This document shows positions 1 through 8,937 of a stretch of DNA of 64,000 bases, piece by piece. The notes beneath the pieces are model-generated. The model was given only the letters and a program-made list of their open reading frames with translations, ran no database searches and was not told the origin of the DNA. This DNA is from CAYZMS01 sp964479625 (GTDB lineage: Bacteria; Bacteroidota; Bacteroidia; Chitinophagales; Saprospiraceae). Position 1 is the stretch's first letter, and the number at the start of each line of letters is the position of its first letter. The position numbers and the translations under genes are program-made. The DNA lies in contig CAYZMS010000017.1 of the NCBI GenBank assembly GCA_964479625.1, forward strand, positions 35,874 to 99,873. Direction: 5' to 3'.

Positions 1-183
1 ATGAAAGACTTCGGTATACCTCAAGAGGAAATGTGGTGGTACCTAGAGTTGAGAAAATTTGGAGGAGCTCCTCACTCGGGCTTTGGCTTGGGTTTCGAAC
101 GCATGGTCCAGTTTGTGACCGGGATGACCAACATTCGTGATGTTATTCCTTTCCCCCGTACTCCAGGAAGTGCAGAGTTTTAA
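1..183 (+). CDS. asnS: Asparagine-tRNA ligase, C-terminal fragment
   Basis: This is the last 60 codons of a class II aminoacyl-tRNA synthetase that charges tRNA-Asn in the cytoplasm; the 5' part lies outside the window. The class II motif 3 is visible as GFGLGFERMVQF, containing the ATP-binding arginine, and the tail INxRDVIPFPRTPGSAEF is typical of AsnRS. Upstream residues include WWYLELRKFG and GGAPHSGFGL, which also fit AsnRS better than AspRS. The reading frame is open from base 1, so the first ATG in the window is an internal methionine and not the start. It converges with the large T9SS gene on the other strand. Confidence 0.93.
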   Translation: MKDFGIPQEEMWWYLELRKFGGAPHSGFGLGFERMVQFVTGMTNIRDVIPFPRTPGSAEF

Positions 184-240
184 ACATATGGGATGTTTTT
201 TAATTTGAACAAGTTTCTTTATTTTTGCAGGGAGGTTATG

Positions 241-268
241 ACAAAAAAAAGCCGCACTTTCGTGCGGC
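241..268 (-). terminator. Intrinsic terminator for the T9SS surface-protein gene
   Basis: Read on the minus strand, a 7-bp GC-rich stem (GCCGCAC/GTGCGGC, at 251-257 and 262-268) closes a GAAA tetraloop and is followed directly by eight U residues (positions 250-243). It lies about 185 nt beyond the stop of the minus-strand gene ending at 452. On the plus strand there is no U tract, so it would not serve asnS as a normal intrinsic terminator. Confidence 0.8.
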
Positions 269-394
269 CTCATGCTAATAACAAATCATAATCTCATGAA
301 AAATAAGACGACCTAAAATCTTTAACAGAGTTTCTAGCTCTGTAATTGTTTTTTTACTGGGTTTTACAAATGTTTAACACCTTGGTTTGCTTAG

Positions 395-430
395 GGGCTC
401 CCCGCAGAATGAAAAAACTGCAGGGAACCC
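395..430. repeat. Inverted repeat downstream of the T9SS gene
   Basis: A 13-bp stem (395-407 with 418-430) contains two positions that pair only as G-U wobbles and closes an A-rich loop of about 10 nt. It starts 22 nt past the minus-strand stop codon at 452. There is no U tract on either side, so it may be an mRNA 3'-end stabiliser or a remnant. The true terminator is more likely the hairpin at 241-268. Confidence 0.4.
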
Positions 431-451
431 TTCAAGTTTATGGGATTATGA

Positions 452-3394
452 CTATTGTGCGAGCACTAGTTTACCGGAATTGATAAGTTGTTGCCCTTCA
501 GCTATTTGAAGCTGATAAATGTAAATTCCGTTTGCCGGTAAATCCATGCGGTGCAGCTGGAAGCGGGGGCCAGAAACCTGCCGTTGCAAGATTCTTTTTC
601 CGCTCAAGTCATAAATAGAGAACAATAAATTCGTTTCAACATTTCCGCCCTCCAGTTCGAAGGTGACCATTTCTTTAAATGGGTTCGGATATAAGGTTAA
701 TCGGTTTTGGGATCTAGGCGTATCAAAAACATCATTTACGATATCGATGAAGCCCGGGAATTCCTCTACCCGCCTGCGTACAATATTGGTTTGTACTGGC
801 TCCTGGTAATCAAAGTATAACCAGGCGTAATTGTCAATGATCGTGCCGTATTCAATGTCAGGCTGCTGAGATACTGTATAACTTACGTGCCCTAGTTTGA
901 AGATAACCTGGCCTGTGCTGTCTTGGAGTAGCTGGCGTAAATCGTCGAAGGTGAATTTTAGAATTCCTGAACTAAAGACCTCCAACTGATAGGGCAGATT
1001 ACTCGGCCCGGGTTTTACACTCGTTACATCAAGATGCGTTGGCAGAGTGTCGCGTATAATCAGGCGACCAATCGTGTCTGTGCTTTCAAGGGTAAAAAGT
1101 ACCTTGTATGTTAAATCGGTTTCGGCTGCAATAACTTCTTCTTTGTAGCCTTTGGGATAGCCTCTCATCTCGACAGGCAGCACAGAGCCAGATACCTCTT
1201 GCACATTTATGGCAACTGTAGGTTCCTGATCATCTTCAGGAAACATGGTATATATTCCGACGGAAAACACTCCGTCTTGAGAACAACCTTCGACTGCCGC
1301 TGAAGCATAGTCGGAAAAAGGGTGCCCTTCAGATTCTTCAATTATAAAGCGGTAGGTGTCTCCGGTTGCAGGAAATCGGAATTCAATTTCCTCACCTGGA
1401 GCTAGTAGCAGGGAGTCTTCATTTAAAATGATAATGTCCTGCACAATTACCGACTGAACCGGCTCATCTGTTATTTCAACCCCTACATTTCGAAGGGTAA
1501 ACACTACGGAGTCACCTTCGCAAGCTCCGATAACCTCTAGGTCAGCTCCATCCCATTGGCTGTCAGGGATGAGGCAAAAGGAATCAGGCTGTATGCGTGC
1601 CCTAACCAGGGCCGCCTGCCCTATCGTGATCCCTTCACAAGCCATTTGAGCTGTGAAAGTGAATCGCCCTGAAGCCCCCGCTTCCAGTAGTCCTAGTTGG
1701 AATTTAATGTTTCCATCCTGATCAAGGGTGTGAGGCAGATCTGCTTTCAGCAAACTTAGCTCCTCGTCCAAGGTCACCTCAATACTTGTTTCTTCCGCAT
1801 CCGAAGCCCCTGCATTTCGGTAGTCAATCGTATAAACTACCTCGCTGCAAATGGCTAGGGTAGGAGCACTGATCTCTACTTCCAGCCAGGGACAATCTAC
1901 CTTTGCAGATGCACCTAGGTCTACTCTGCTACTATCGTAGAAAGAAGTCATCGAAACTTCCAGCCCACCTTTCAAGCATGGCTCCCAGTAACTGTTTGCC
2001 GGGAGAAGATCTATTTGATACGTTCCGGTGTCTACACCAATCGAGTAGTTTCCGTCGCGATCTGTATTCGAAAAAATTATCTGTCCATCTTTTTTGGCCC
2101 GAACCATCCAGTTATCTAGTAGACGTTCACTCCCCGAAAAGTCACAAATACCAGCTTCTGTGGCGAAAACCGAACCATGAATGACATTGGAGATCAAATT
2201 GCCGTTCCCATCTGTTTTGATCAGGAAGGAATTATTTGCAATCGGCTGGATCAATCCAGTATATCCAGTAATTAGTATTCCTCCATCTGAAACATTGATC
2301 ACCTCGCGGGCATCGTAGAGCAAGGATTGATTACCAATCCTCTTTTCCCAAAGCACCTCTCCCTCGGCTGTCATTCTGGTGAGGAATACGTCGGAGTTCA
2401 AAGTTGGACCGTCATCTACAATAAAACCTGCAGCTACAAGGTCACCATTAGCCATCTCTGTTAGGGCGTTGCCCCCTTCTTCAATTCCCGGACTACCAAT
2501 AGCCTCTGCCCAGCGGTAATCGCCCTCAGCGCTGAATTTAAGGATGTAAAGATCTGTATTATTATTAATCAGACCAGCAATTGCAAAGCCGCCGTCCTGG
2601 GTTTGTAAGATATCAGACCCTTCTTCCAAGAAGGCATTAGCTATTCTTCGCTCCCAATCTACAGAGCCATCTACATTCAATCGGTGAACGAGAATATCGT
2701 TTCCGATTCCCTGGTCGTTTTTACTGTTGGATACCAAAGCTGATCCTCCATCTTCCAGAGCTACGATTCCATTTCCCTCGTCTGTTTTCTCGGTACCCAG
2801 GGTTACTTCCCAGGCTAGTTGCCCATCCTCTTCGAAACGCATGACCAGAACGTCACTTTCAGTGCCCAGCGTTTCAGCTTGCTGCCCCACTGCAATAAAG
2901 CCTCCATCAGGGAGCAGATCAATGTCATTCAGTCTTTCAAAGAGCGTATCAGTATATTGACGACTCCAAATCGGTTCGCCTTGTCCATTTACTTTTATCA
3001 GATAAGCGTTTTCAGGTGCACCGGCTTCAGCTTGAATGCTGCCAGCCAGCAGATAATGGTCATCTGCTGTTTTTACTATCGCTCTGATGAATGCATTATT
3101 TCCTTCATCGTAAAAGCGATCCCAGAGCACATTGCCTTCAATGTCCACCCGGTAGAGATAAGCATCCAGGTCTCCATCTCCTCCAAGTGCTTCGCCGAAA
3201 CCTGCAACCAAAAAACCGTTATCTTCAACTTCTACTACAGACCAGGACTGCTCCCGTTTGTTGTCTCCGTAGATGCGCTCCCACCCTTGTGTAGAAGCCG
3301 TATTTAGGACCAGAAAGAATGCCATCGCCACTGAAACCAGCGTATTTAGATACCCTAGCAGGGAGGCGGTCATTTTTTTCTGATTATGATTCAT
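452..3394 (-). CDS. Large secreted repeat protein with T9SS C-terminal sorting domain
   Basis: A protein of about 980 residues, predicted to be exported by Sec and then across the outer membrane by the type IX secretion system. I place the start at the ATG at 3394, because the open frame upstream adds only a charged extension before the hydrophobic signal segment (LVSVAMAFFLVLNTAS). The N-terminal half carries repeated units of about 50 residues with the pattern W-E-R-x-(I/Y)G ... G-G-F-x-(V/I)-(A/V)-G, as in delta-60-like beta-propeller repeats. The middle has Ig-like segments resembling DUF11 conserved-repeat domains (for example TIDYRNAGASDAEE). The end, LYPNPFKEMVTFEL through YIYQLQIAEG, is a type A sorting domain. 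The substrate or ligand is unknown. An intrinsic terminator follows at 241-268. Confidence 0.85.
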   Translation of the reverse strand: MNHNQKKMTASLLGYLNTLVSVAMAFFLVLNTASTQGWERIYGDNKREQSWSVVEVEDNGFLVAGFGEALGGDGDLDAYLYRVDIEGNVLWDRFYDEGNNAFIRAIVKTADDHYLLAGSIQAEAGAPENAYLIKVNGQGEPIWSRQYTDTLFERLNDIDLLPDGGFIAVGQQAETLGTESDVLVMRFEEDGQLAWEVTLGTEKTDEGNGIVALEDGGSALVSNSKNDQGIGNDILVHRLNVDGSVDWERRIANAFLEEGSDILQTQDGGFAIAGLINNNTDLYILKFSAEGDYRWAEAIGSPGIEEGGNALTEMANGDLVAAGFIVDDGPTLNSDVFLTRMTAEGEVLWEKRIGNQSLLYDAREVINVSDGGILITGYTGLIQPIANNSFLIKTDGNGNLISNVIHGSVFATEAGICDFSGSERLLDNWMVRAKKDGQIIFSNTDRDGNYSIGVDTGTYQIDLLPANSYWEPCLKGGLEVSMTSFYDSSRVDLGASAKVDCPWLEVEISAPTLAICSEVVYTIDYRNAGASDAEETSIEVTLDEELSLLKADLPHTLDQDGNIKFQLGLLEAGASGRFTFTAQMACEGITIGQAALVRARIQPDSFCLIPDSQWDGADLEVIGACEGDSVVFTLRNVGVEITDEPVQSVIVQDIIILNEDSLLLAPGEEIEFRFPATGDTYRFIIEESEGHPFSDYASAAVEGCSQDGVFSVGIYTMFPEDDQEPTVAINVQEVSGSVLPVEMRGYPKGYKEEVIAAETDLTYKVLFTLESTDTIGRLIIRDTLPTHLDVTSVKPGPSNLPYQLEVFSSGILKFTFDDLRQLLQDSTGQVIFKLGHVSYTVSQQPDIEYGTIIDNYAWLYFDYQEPVQTNIVRRRVEEFPGFIDIVNDVFDTPRSQNRLTLYPNPFKEMVTFELEGGNVETNLLFSIYDLSGKRILQRQVSGPRFQLHRMDLPANGIYIYQLQIAEGQQLINSGKLVLAQ

Positions 3395-3605
3395 CAGCTT
3401 TCTGTTTTTAAACTTGCTCGCTGAATACATTACAAAGATGTTTTGATTGGTAAGGAAATTCAAAGACAAAAAACGGGATTTGTTGAGATTTTAGCTTAAA
3501 TTTATTGTAGAAATAAATCAAATTACCTTTTTAAAGCTTTGATTATCAGTATAATTTTAGATTTCTACCTTGTTGATTTTTTTACCTGCTTTGAATTAAA
3601 TTATT

Positions 3606-5024
3606 TTGAAAAAAAGTCTGTTGGTTACCATTTTGAAAAAGCTTTCCCCTTTGGAAGTCCGGGAACTGCGAAAATGGGTGAACTCTCCGGCCCACAACCA
3701 GCGCAATGATGTTGTGGAATTATTCGAATACTTCTTTTCCTATAACCGTCTAGAGGAAGATAAATTCCTGACCAAAGAGAAAATTTTTCAAAAGGTTTTT
3801 CCCGGAGAAAAATTTGAGGATGCTCAATTGCGGCAGACGGCCCATTTTTTACAAAAGGTGGTTGAAGATTACCTTTTGTATCAGGCCGCAAGATCTGAAC
3901 CTACTCAAGTAAAGCTTCAACTAGCATGTATTTACCGGGAACGGGGGATCGACAAAAAATATGCTCGTTTGATCAGGGACTTGGAAAAGAATCAGGAGGT
4001 TTCCCCGTTCAGGGATCTGGAGTTCCTTCAAAATGACCTGAAGATCAAACAAGAACAATTCAAGTACCGGGGGGTTAAGAAAGAGAATACTTCAGAAGCT
4101 CTTCAGCAAGTTTCTGATGCCCTGGACGCCCATTATTTGGCTGCCAAATTGCGGTATGCCGCACTGGCAGCTGCCCTTCGGGGAGTTCAGAACGTGGAGA
4201 TCGACCTGGGCCTGTTACCCGCCTTGATGGAAGGTAGGGAGGATAAGGTTCCCGTTAATTTTACTGCAAGCCATTCCTCAGAGGTTTACTACCATATGTA
4301 TAAGACCCTTGCAGAGCAGTCGGATGAAAATTACTTCCGGCTTAAGGAATGTATAATTGAAAAGGGGCATCTGTTTCCGAAATCGGAACGTTTCGAAATT
4401 TTTGCTGCCGCCTTGAATTATAGTATTTCCCGCATGAACCGGGGCGCCCGAGAGTTTATCCGGGAAGCCTTTGACATGTATCGCTCTGCTTTGGAAAGCG
4501 GTGTCCTTATAAATAATAACACCATTGATGAATATATTTTTTATAATATATCTGCTAACGCTATTCGATTGGGGGAGTATGAGTGGGCCCATAACTTTAT
4601 AGAAGAGTATAAAGAGTATTTACCAGAAGCCCAACGGAGTAGTGCGATCCGCTATGCATTGGCACAGGTCTATTTTCATCAAAATGATTATGAACAAGCC
4701 GAAACTTTACTTCAGCAGTTCGAGTCCAGTAACCTGATTATTACGCTCAATGCCCGAACGCTGCTGCTGAGGATCTACTATGAAGAAGGAGCCTGGGAAT
4801 TACTGGAGTCGCTACTGGAAAGTACGCGGACCTATATAAACCGGAAGAAAGATGAGCTGACCTACCATCGGGAACCTTACCTGCAGCTTATCCGGCTTAC
4901 CCGTCGCCTTCTTCGCATCAATCCTTATGATAAAAGTCAAAAAGAACGGCTGACAAAAGAGGTGCAAGCTGCACAGCGGCTTCCTGCACGGGATTGGCTG
5001 CTGGAGCAGATCCGCGAATTGTAA
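3606..5024 (+). CDS. Conserved protein of unknown function, alpha-helical repeat (TPR-like)
   Basis: A 472-residue soluble, charged, mostly helical protein with no signal peptide or membrane segment. The apparent start is TTG at 3606 (first residues MKKSLLVTILKKLSP); no in-frame ATG lies nearby. Residues from about 300 on look like tetratricopeptide repeats (for example YALAQVYFHQNDYEQAETLLQQFE). I do not recognise a catalytic motif. It stands alone, divergent from the T9SS gene and 99 bases ahead of the GNAT-like gene on the same strand. My impression is of a protein restricted to Saprospiria-type Bacteroidota, but this is not verified. A scaffold or protein-interaction role is inference only. 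Confidence 0.75.
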   Translation: MKKSLLVTILKKLSPLEVRELRKWVNSPAHNQRNDVVELFEYFFSYNRLEEDKFLTKEKIFQKVFPGEKFEDAQLRQTAHFLQKVVEDYLLYQAARSEPTQVKLQLACIYRERGIDKKYARLIRDLEKNQEVSPFRDLEFLQNDLKIKQEQFKYRGVKKENTSEALQQVSDALDAHYLAAKLRYAALAAALRGVQNVEIDLGLLPALMEGREDKVPVNFTASHSSEVYYHMYKTLAEQSDENYFRLKECIIEKGHLFPKSERFEIFAAALNYSISRMNRGAREFIREAFDMYRSALESGVLINNNTIDEYIFYNISANAIRLGEYEWAHNFIEEYKEYLPEAQRSSAIRYALAQVYFHQNDYEQAETLLQQFESSNLIITLNARTLLLRIYYEEGAWELLESLLESTRTYINRKKDELTYHREPYLQLIRLTRRLLRINPYDKSQKERLTKEVQAAQRLPARDWLLEQIREL

Positions 5025-5123
5025 ATCAACGGTAAATATGTAAGTTTGCCCTCAATCTTGATCATGGAGACTGTCAACAGTTGGCATATGTCCTTTTGTG
5101 CCAGGCTCTTCAAAATTTGTACC

Positions 5124-6293
5124 ATGCGTATTCTGGAAGTGGATTCACCGGCAAGGTGGAAGCAGTTTCACAAGGTGTTAAGGCGGGTTTACGCCAATGA
5201 ACCCCACTATATTATGCCTTTAGACAAGGATATTCGGAATGTTTTTGACCCTGCAGAGAACAAAGGGTTCGCTCATGGTGAAGCCTGTTGTTTCGTTTTA
5301 CTGGATGAGCATGACCAGCCGGCAGGCCGTATTGCTGCTTTTATTGAACACGACCGTAATGAAAAACACGAATACCCCATCGGGCAAATGGGGTACTTCG
5401 AGTGTATAGAAAATAAAGCATATGCCTTTGCTCTTTTCGAAAAGGGGCTGGAATGGTTAAGTCAATTTGACGTAAAGGCAGTGGATGCGCCAGTCAATCT
5501 GGGGCAACGGGATAAATTCTGGGGACTGCTTGTCAAGGGCTATGAATTTCCTCCGCTTTACCACGAGAATTATCATCCCCCCTACTACCGTACCTTTTTT
5601 GAAGAGTTTGGTTTTCAGGCTTTTGAACAGATCCTTACCTTTCGTCAGGACTCACATGATGTTCCCAGTGCTAAATTCAAAAGGGTCGCAGATATTTCCA
5701 GAAAACGATACAACCTGACCAGCAAATTATTGAAGGATAGTTCTACCAGGGAGATGGCTAGGGATTTTGTGGATGTTTATAATGCTGCTTTTAGTCATAG
5801 CCCTTACTTCAAACCACTAACCGAAGAGCCCATCATCCAGTTATTTAAAGAGGCCCGCCTTATTTTAGACCCCGGAATGGTTATTGGGGTATATCACGAG
5901 GACAGGGCCGTAGGCTTTGGTGGATTTGTACCGGATATTAATCCATTCTTGAAAAGTTGCCGTGGCCGACTGCCCTGGTACCGCCTTCCTTGGTTCTTAT
6001 ATAAACTCAAAACTACCAGGCCCATCACCACTAAAGGGCTTGCCTGGGGAGTTCATCCGGATTTCCAGGGCAAAGGCGTTTATGCTGTTTTAGTGGACAG
6101 GCTCTACAACGAAAGACTTTTAAAACGGTACCATACTGTTTATATGTCTACTATCCGGGCACATAACAAAACCATGGTCAGCGCAACCGGGAAGCTAGGC
6201 GGGGATCCCTCCGATCGTATTCATCAGACCTATCGCAAAATGCTGGATGAAACCCTGCCTTTTGAACCTTTCGACTTACCATATGATGTATAG
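5124..6293 (+). CDS. GNAT-like acyltransferase of unknown substrate
   Basis: A soluble protein of about 389 residues. I chose the ATG at 5124 (MRILEVDS) over the TTG at 5046, whose extra 26 codons look non-conserved. The C-terminal half has a GNAT-like stretch: a central strand with VIGVYHEDRAVGFGGFV followed by a pyrophosphate-binding-like loop GVHPDFQGKGVYAVLV (Q/R-x-x-G-x-G/A type). The N-terminal half (YANEPHYIMPLDKDI) matches a widespread Bacteroidota family usually described as an N-acetyltransferase. Substrate unknown. The gene converges on the efflux operon, and the two stop codons sit in one shared palindrome. Confidence 0.75.
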   Translation: MRILEVDSPARWKQFHKVLRRVYANEPHYIMPLDKDIRNVFDPAENKGFAHGEACCFVLLDEHDQPAGRIAAFIEHDRNEKHEYPIGQMGYFECIENKAYAFALFEKGLEWLSQFDVKAVDAPVNLGQRDKFWGLLVKGYEFPPLYHENYHPPYYRTFFEEFGFQAFEQILTFRQDSHDVPSAKFKRVADISRKRYNLTSKLLKDSSTREMARDFVDVYNAAFSHSPYFKPLTEEPIIQLFKEARLILDPGMVIGVYHEDRAVGFGGFVPDINPFLKSCRGRLPWYRLPWFLYKLKTTRPITTKGLAWGVHPDFQGKGVYAVLVDRLYNERLLKRYHTVYMSTIRAHNKTMVSATGKLGGDPSDRIHQTYRKMLDETLPFEPFDLPYDV

Positions 6294-6329
6294 TTCAAAC
6301 TGGAATTAGTGGTTCCGGTTCGAACTATA
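6289..6329. terminator. Palindrome spanning both stop codons of convergent genes
   Basis: Two 17-nt arms (6289-6305 and 6313-6329) pair with one mismatch and one G-U wobble around a 7-nt loop. The left arm contains the TAG stop of the plus-strand gene (6291-6293), and the right arm contains the stop of the minus-strand adaptor gene (6325-6327). There is no clear U tract, so a bidirectional transcription end or an mRNA 3'-end hairpin is inferred. Confidence 0.5.
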
Positions 6330-7563
6330 AGGGACCGCGTATGCGTACCTCTGTGGTTGTATCGATACCAGCGACGATCTCTACCTGCAAGCCGTCAGAT
6401 AGGCCTAATTCCACGGGGCGTTTTTCGAAGCTTCGTTCACCGGTTTTTACCTCAACGAAGGCCTCTTCTTCTTCGAATAGTACATCCCGCTCTTTTATCG
6501 CAATAACTTTTGAACGACGATCCAGAATGATATCACCATTTGCACTATAGCCAGCCCGTAGGAATACATCCTCCGGGGGAGCTATGGCGGCCCGAACTTC
6601 GAACTTGACCGCCCCCTCTTCTTCGACTCCCTTGGGGGAAATGTACTCCAGAGTAGCGGGAAAGGTGGCTCCTTCTATGGCTCCCACAGTCAGTTCCAGG
6701 GGCATTCCCTCCTTTAGTTTGCCCACATCGGCCTCATCTACTTTTCCTTCGAATATCAGGTTCCCCATATCGGCAACTATGGCGATACTGGTTCCCTCAT
6801 TAAAATTATTGCGTTCAATAACAGAAGTCCCTTCCTCTACGGGGACGTCAAGCACCATTCCGGCAACCGTGGAGGTAACGATATTGGCGATCTGCCGGGA
6901 ATTTGCTGCAGCTCCCTCTCGCAACAATTGCAGGTTGTTAATAGCTGCGTCCAGCTCCTGGATTCGAATATCGACCTGGGTTTCGAACCGTGACAATTCG
7001 TTTTGGGAAACGACCCGGGCATTTTCGAACTCAGCTTTTCGAAGCTCAAGGTCAAGCTTGAACCGGTTGTAATCCTGCTCGGAAACCACCCCTTCCTCGA
7101 ATAATTGGCGTTGCCGTTCTTCTTCACGCTGCGCATTCTCAAAGTTGGACTTTGCACTCTGGATATCCAGGCTGCTTTGAGCCAGCTTTTGCTGACGCTC
7201 CAACTCTCGCTCTGCTTCCTGAAGACCTAAACGGGCCAGTTCAACGTTCGACTGAGCGGAATTAATATTGACTTCACTGGGAACCAGTTTGATACGAGCC
7301 AGTTGCTGACCTTTCTCCACGATCTCACCAGCTTCTACATACAATTCATCTACCACTCCTGAGACCTGGGGTTTGATCATGACTTCAAGCCGGGGTTTAA
7401 TAGAACCCGTTGCCACTGTTTTTCGAATGATATCCGTAATGACGGGGCGCTCTGTTTCAAAGCTTTCCTGTTTGACCTGACGTTGCTGATAAAAATAAAT
7501 ACCTAACCCGATAGTAGCCAGAACTAAACCCCCCCCCAGGCTAAAAAGACATCCCTTATTCAT
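6325..7563 (-). CDS. Periplasmic adaptor (membrane fusion) subunit of MacA/HlyD type
   Basis: A 412-residue membrane fusion protein that would link the inner-membrane ABC permeases to a TolC-type outer-membrane channel. Residues 7-25 form an N-terminal membrane anchor (LGGGLVLATIGLGIYF). A lipoyl-type half follows (MIKPQVSGVVDELYVEAGEIV), then a long alpha-helical hairpin of about residues 95-210 rich in E, R, Q and A, the second lipoyl half, and a beta-barrel domain (GMPLELTVGAIEG). It is the last gene of the minus-strand operon, 107 bases after the second permease. No outer-membrane channel gene lies in this operon, so one from elsewhere must be used. The substrate cannot be read from sequence. 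Confidence 0.88.
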   Translation of the reverse strand: MNKGCLFSLGGGLVLATIGLGIYFYQQRQVKQESFETERPVITDIIRKTVATGSIKPRLEVMIKPQVSGVVDELYVEAGEIVEKGQQLARIKLVPSEVNINSAQSNVELARLGLQEAERELERQQKLAQSSLDIQSAKSNFENAQREEERQRQLFEEGVVSEQDYNRFKLDLELRKAEFENARVVSQNELSRFETQVDIRIQELDAAINNLQLLREGAAANSRQIANIVTSTVAGMVLDVPVEEGTSVIERNNFNEGTSIAIVADMGNLIFEGKVDEADVGKLKEGMPLELTVGAIEGATFPATLEYISPKGVEEEGAVKFEVRAAIAPPEDVFLRAGYSANGDIILDRRSKVIAIKERDVLFEEEEAFVEVKTGERSFEKRPVELGLSDGLQVEIVAGIDTTTEVRIRGPL

Positions 7564-7670
7564 ACTTGTAAAATTTCAGGTTCAAAAAAGCTGAGTCGAA
7601 AAGAGGCCATTTCCAAATAATAAGGTTGCCCCTTTCCGCTAAACCATTGTTTTTTATAGTTTGGATAGGT

Positions 7671-8918
7671 TTATTCATCCTTTAGGGCATTTACCGGCTG
7701 AATATTTGCGGCCTGAAGGGCAGGTATAAGTCCTGCGGCAGCTCCGGCAATGATCAGGATCAACATGGCACCCAGTCCAATGGTCATGTTTACCTGGGGG
7801 TGGTAGAAGTTTTCGTTTTCAATATCATTGACGACCATGAAGTAGTCAATACCTCCAACCACCAGGGCTCCGGCCAGTAAACCCAGGTAACCAGAAAGAG
7901 CCGTTATGAAAATAGATTCGGTCAGTATCATACTGATGATGGATCGGGGAGTTGCTCCAAGGGCTTTTCTCAAACCGATCTCCCTTGTCCTCTCCTTTAC
8001 AACGATTAGCATGATATTGCTCACTCCGACTATCCCGGCTAAGAGTGTACCTATTCCGACGAACCATAAAAAGGCGTTGATCCCTTTAAAGAGGTTTTGA
8101 ATGCTGTTGAATTCCTCCTCCAGGTTAAAACTGCCTATGCCTCTGGGGTCATCAGGTGCCACGTTGTGGCGCTGGCGCAAAAGGGCTTTGACCTTTGGTT
8201 CCATAGCACTTACCGAAACGGATGGTTTGGCAGAGCAGGCAAAATAGTCGATGCGCCCCCCCTGTCCAAAGGTTCTGTCCAGGGTAGTTAAGGGAACGAC
8301 TACTGCCTCCAGGTCACTTTCGGTCCAGGGCTTGATTTGTTCCGGTCCAAAAATACCAACCACGCGAAAAGGAACCCCCCGAATTCGAACATTTTGCCCG
8401 ATAGCCTCTTTATCCCCGAAAAGTATTTCCCGGGTTCGATCGCCGAGTATAGCTACTTTACGGCTGTCCTCCACATCTTTTTCATTGATATAACGACCTT
8501 TATAAAGTTTTAAAGCTTCTACTTTGATCATATCCCCGAATTCGCCGCGGATTTCCCGGTTTTCAGTACGATCACCCACCGTTACGGGGCTTTCATTCAG
8601 GGATCGGCGCGGAGCAATACGGTCAATTTCTGCAATGTTTTCTTTCAGGGCGTAAATATCCTCGATCTGAAGCCGGGGAACCCTGCCCGGCTGGAACCCC
8701 TTGTAGGGTTTGGTCGTACGGGAAGACCAGGTAAACATAACATTTTTGGCTTGGTTGCCAAACCCCCTGAATACTCCGTTTTGAAGTCCTTTGCCCATCC
8801 CTACTACGAAAATGAGCATAAAGATCCCCCAAAAAACGCCCAAGGCGGTTAAACCGGTGCGTAATTTATGCTTTCGGATGGTACCGAAAATCTCCTGCCA
8901 AACGTCTCGATCAAACAT
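7671..8918 (-). CDS. MacB/FtsX-type ABC transporter permease (second copy)
   Basis: A 415-residue inner-membrane permease with one N-terminal membrane helix (LRTGLTALGVFWGIFMLIFVVG), a large periplasmic MacB-core domain of about residues 45-270, and three C-terminal helices around the FtsX domain (NIMLIVVKERTREIGLRKALGATPRSI). It is clearly homologous to the preceding gene; the two begin with almost the same layout (MFD-D-WQEIF, then RTxLTALGVFWGIFML). Because the two are not identical, they probably form a heterodimer served by the single ATPase of the operon. Nineteen bases separate it from the upstream permease. Confidence 0.9.
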   Translation of the reverse strand: MFDRDVWQEIFGTIRKHKLRTGLTALGVFWGIFMLIFVVGMGKGLQNGVFRGFGNQAKNVMFTWSSRTTKPYKGFQPGRVPRLQIEDIYALKENIAEIDRIAPRRSLNESPVTVGDRTENREIRGEFGDMIKVEALKLYKGRYINEKDVEDSRKVAILGDRTREILFGDKEAIGQNVRIRGVPFRVVGIFGPEQIKPWTESDLEAVVVPLTTLDRTFGQGGRIDYFACSAKPSVSVSAMEPKVKALLRQRHNVAPDDPRGIGSFNLEEEFNSIQNLFKGINAFLWFVGIGTLLAGIVGVSNIMLIVVKERTREIGLRKALGATPRSIISMILTESIFITALSGYLGLLAGALVVGGIDYFMVVNDIENENFYHPQVNMTIGLGAMLILIIAGAAAGLIPALQAANIQPVNALKDE

Positions 8919-8937
8919 GATTTTTCAGTACTCTTTT

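Noticed and set aside
220..227. TATTTTTG, a -7-like element just after asnS
   Set aside because: There is no TTG at 19-20 bases upstream, and a transcript from it would run straight into the hairpin at 251 with no gene to serve.
3395..3469. Upstream extension of the T9SS gene to 3469
   Set aside because: It puts 25 polar or basic residues before the signal peptide; the ATG at 3394 gives a normal export signal.
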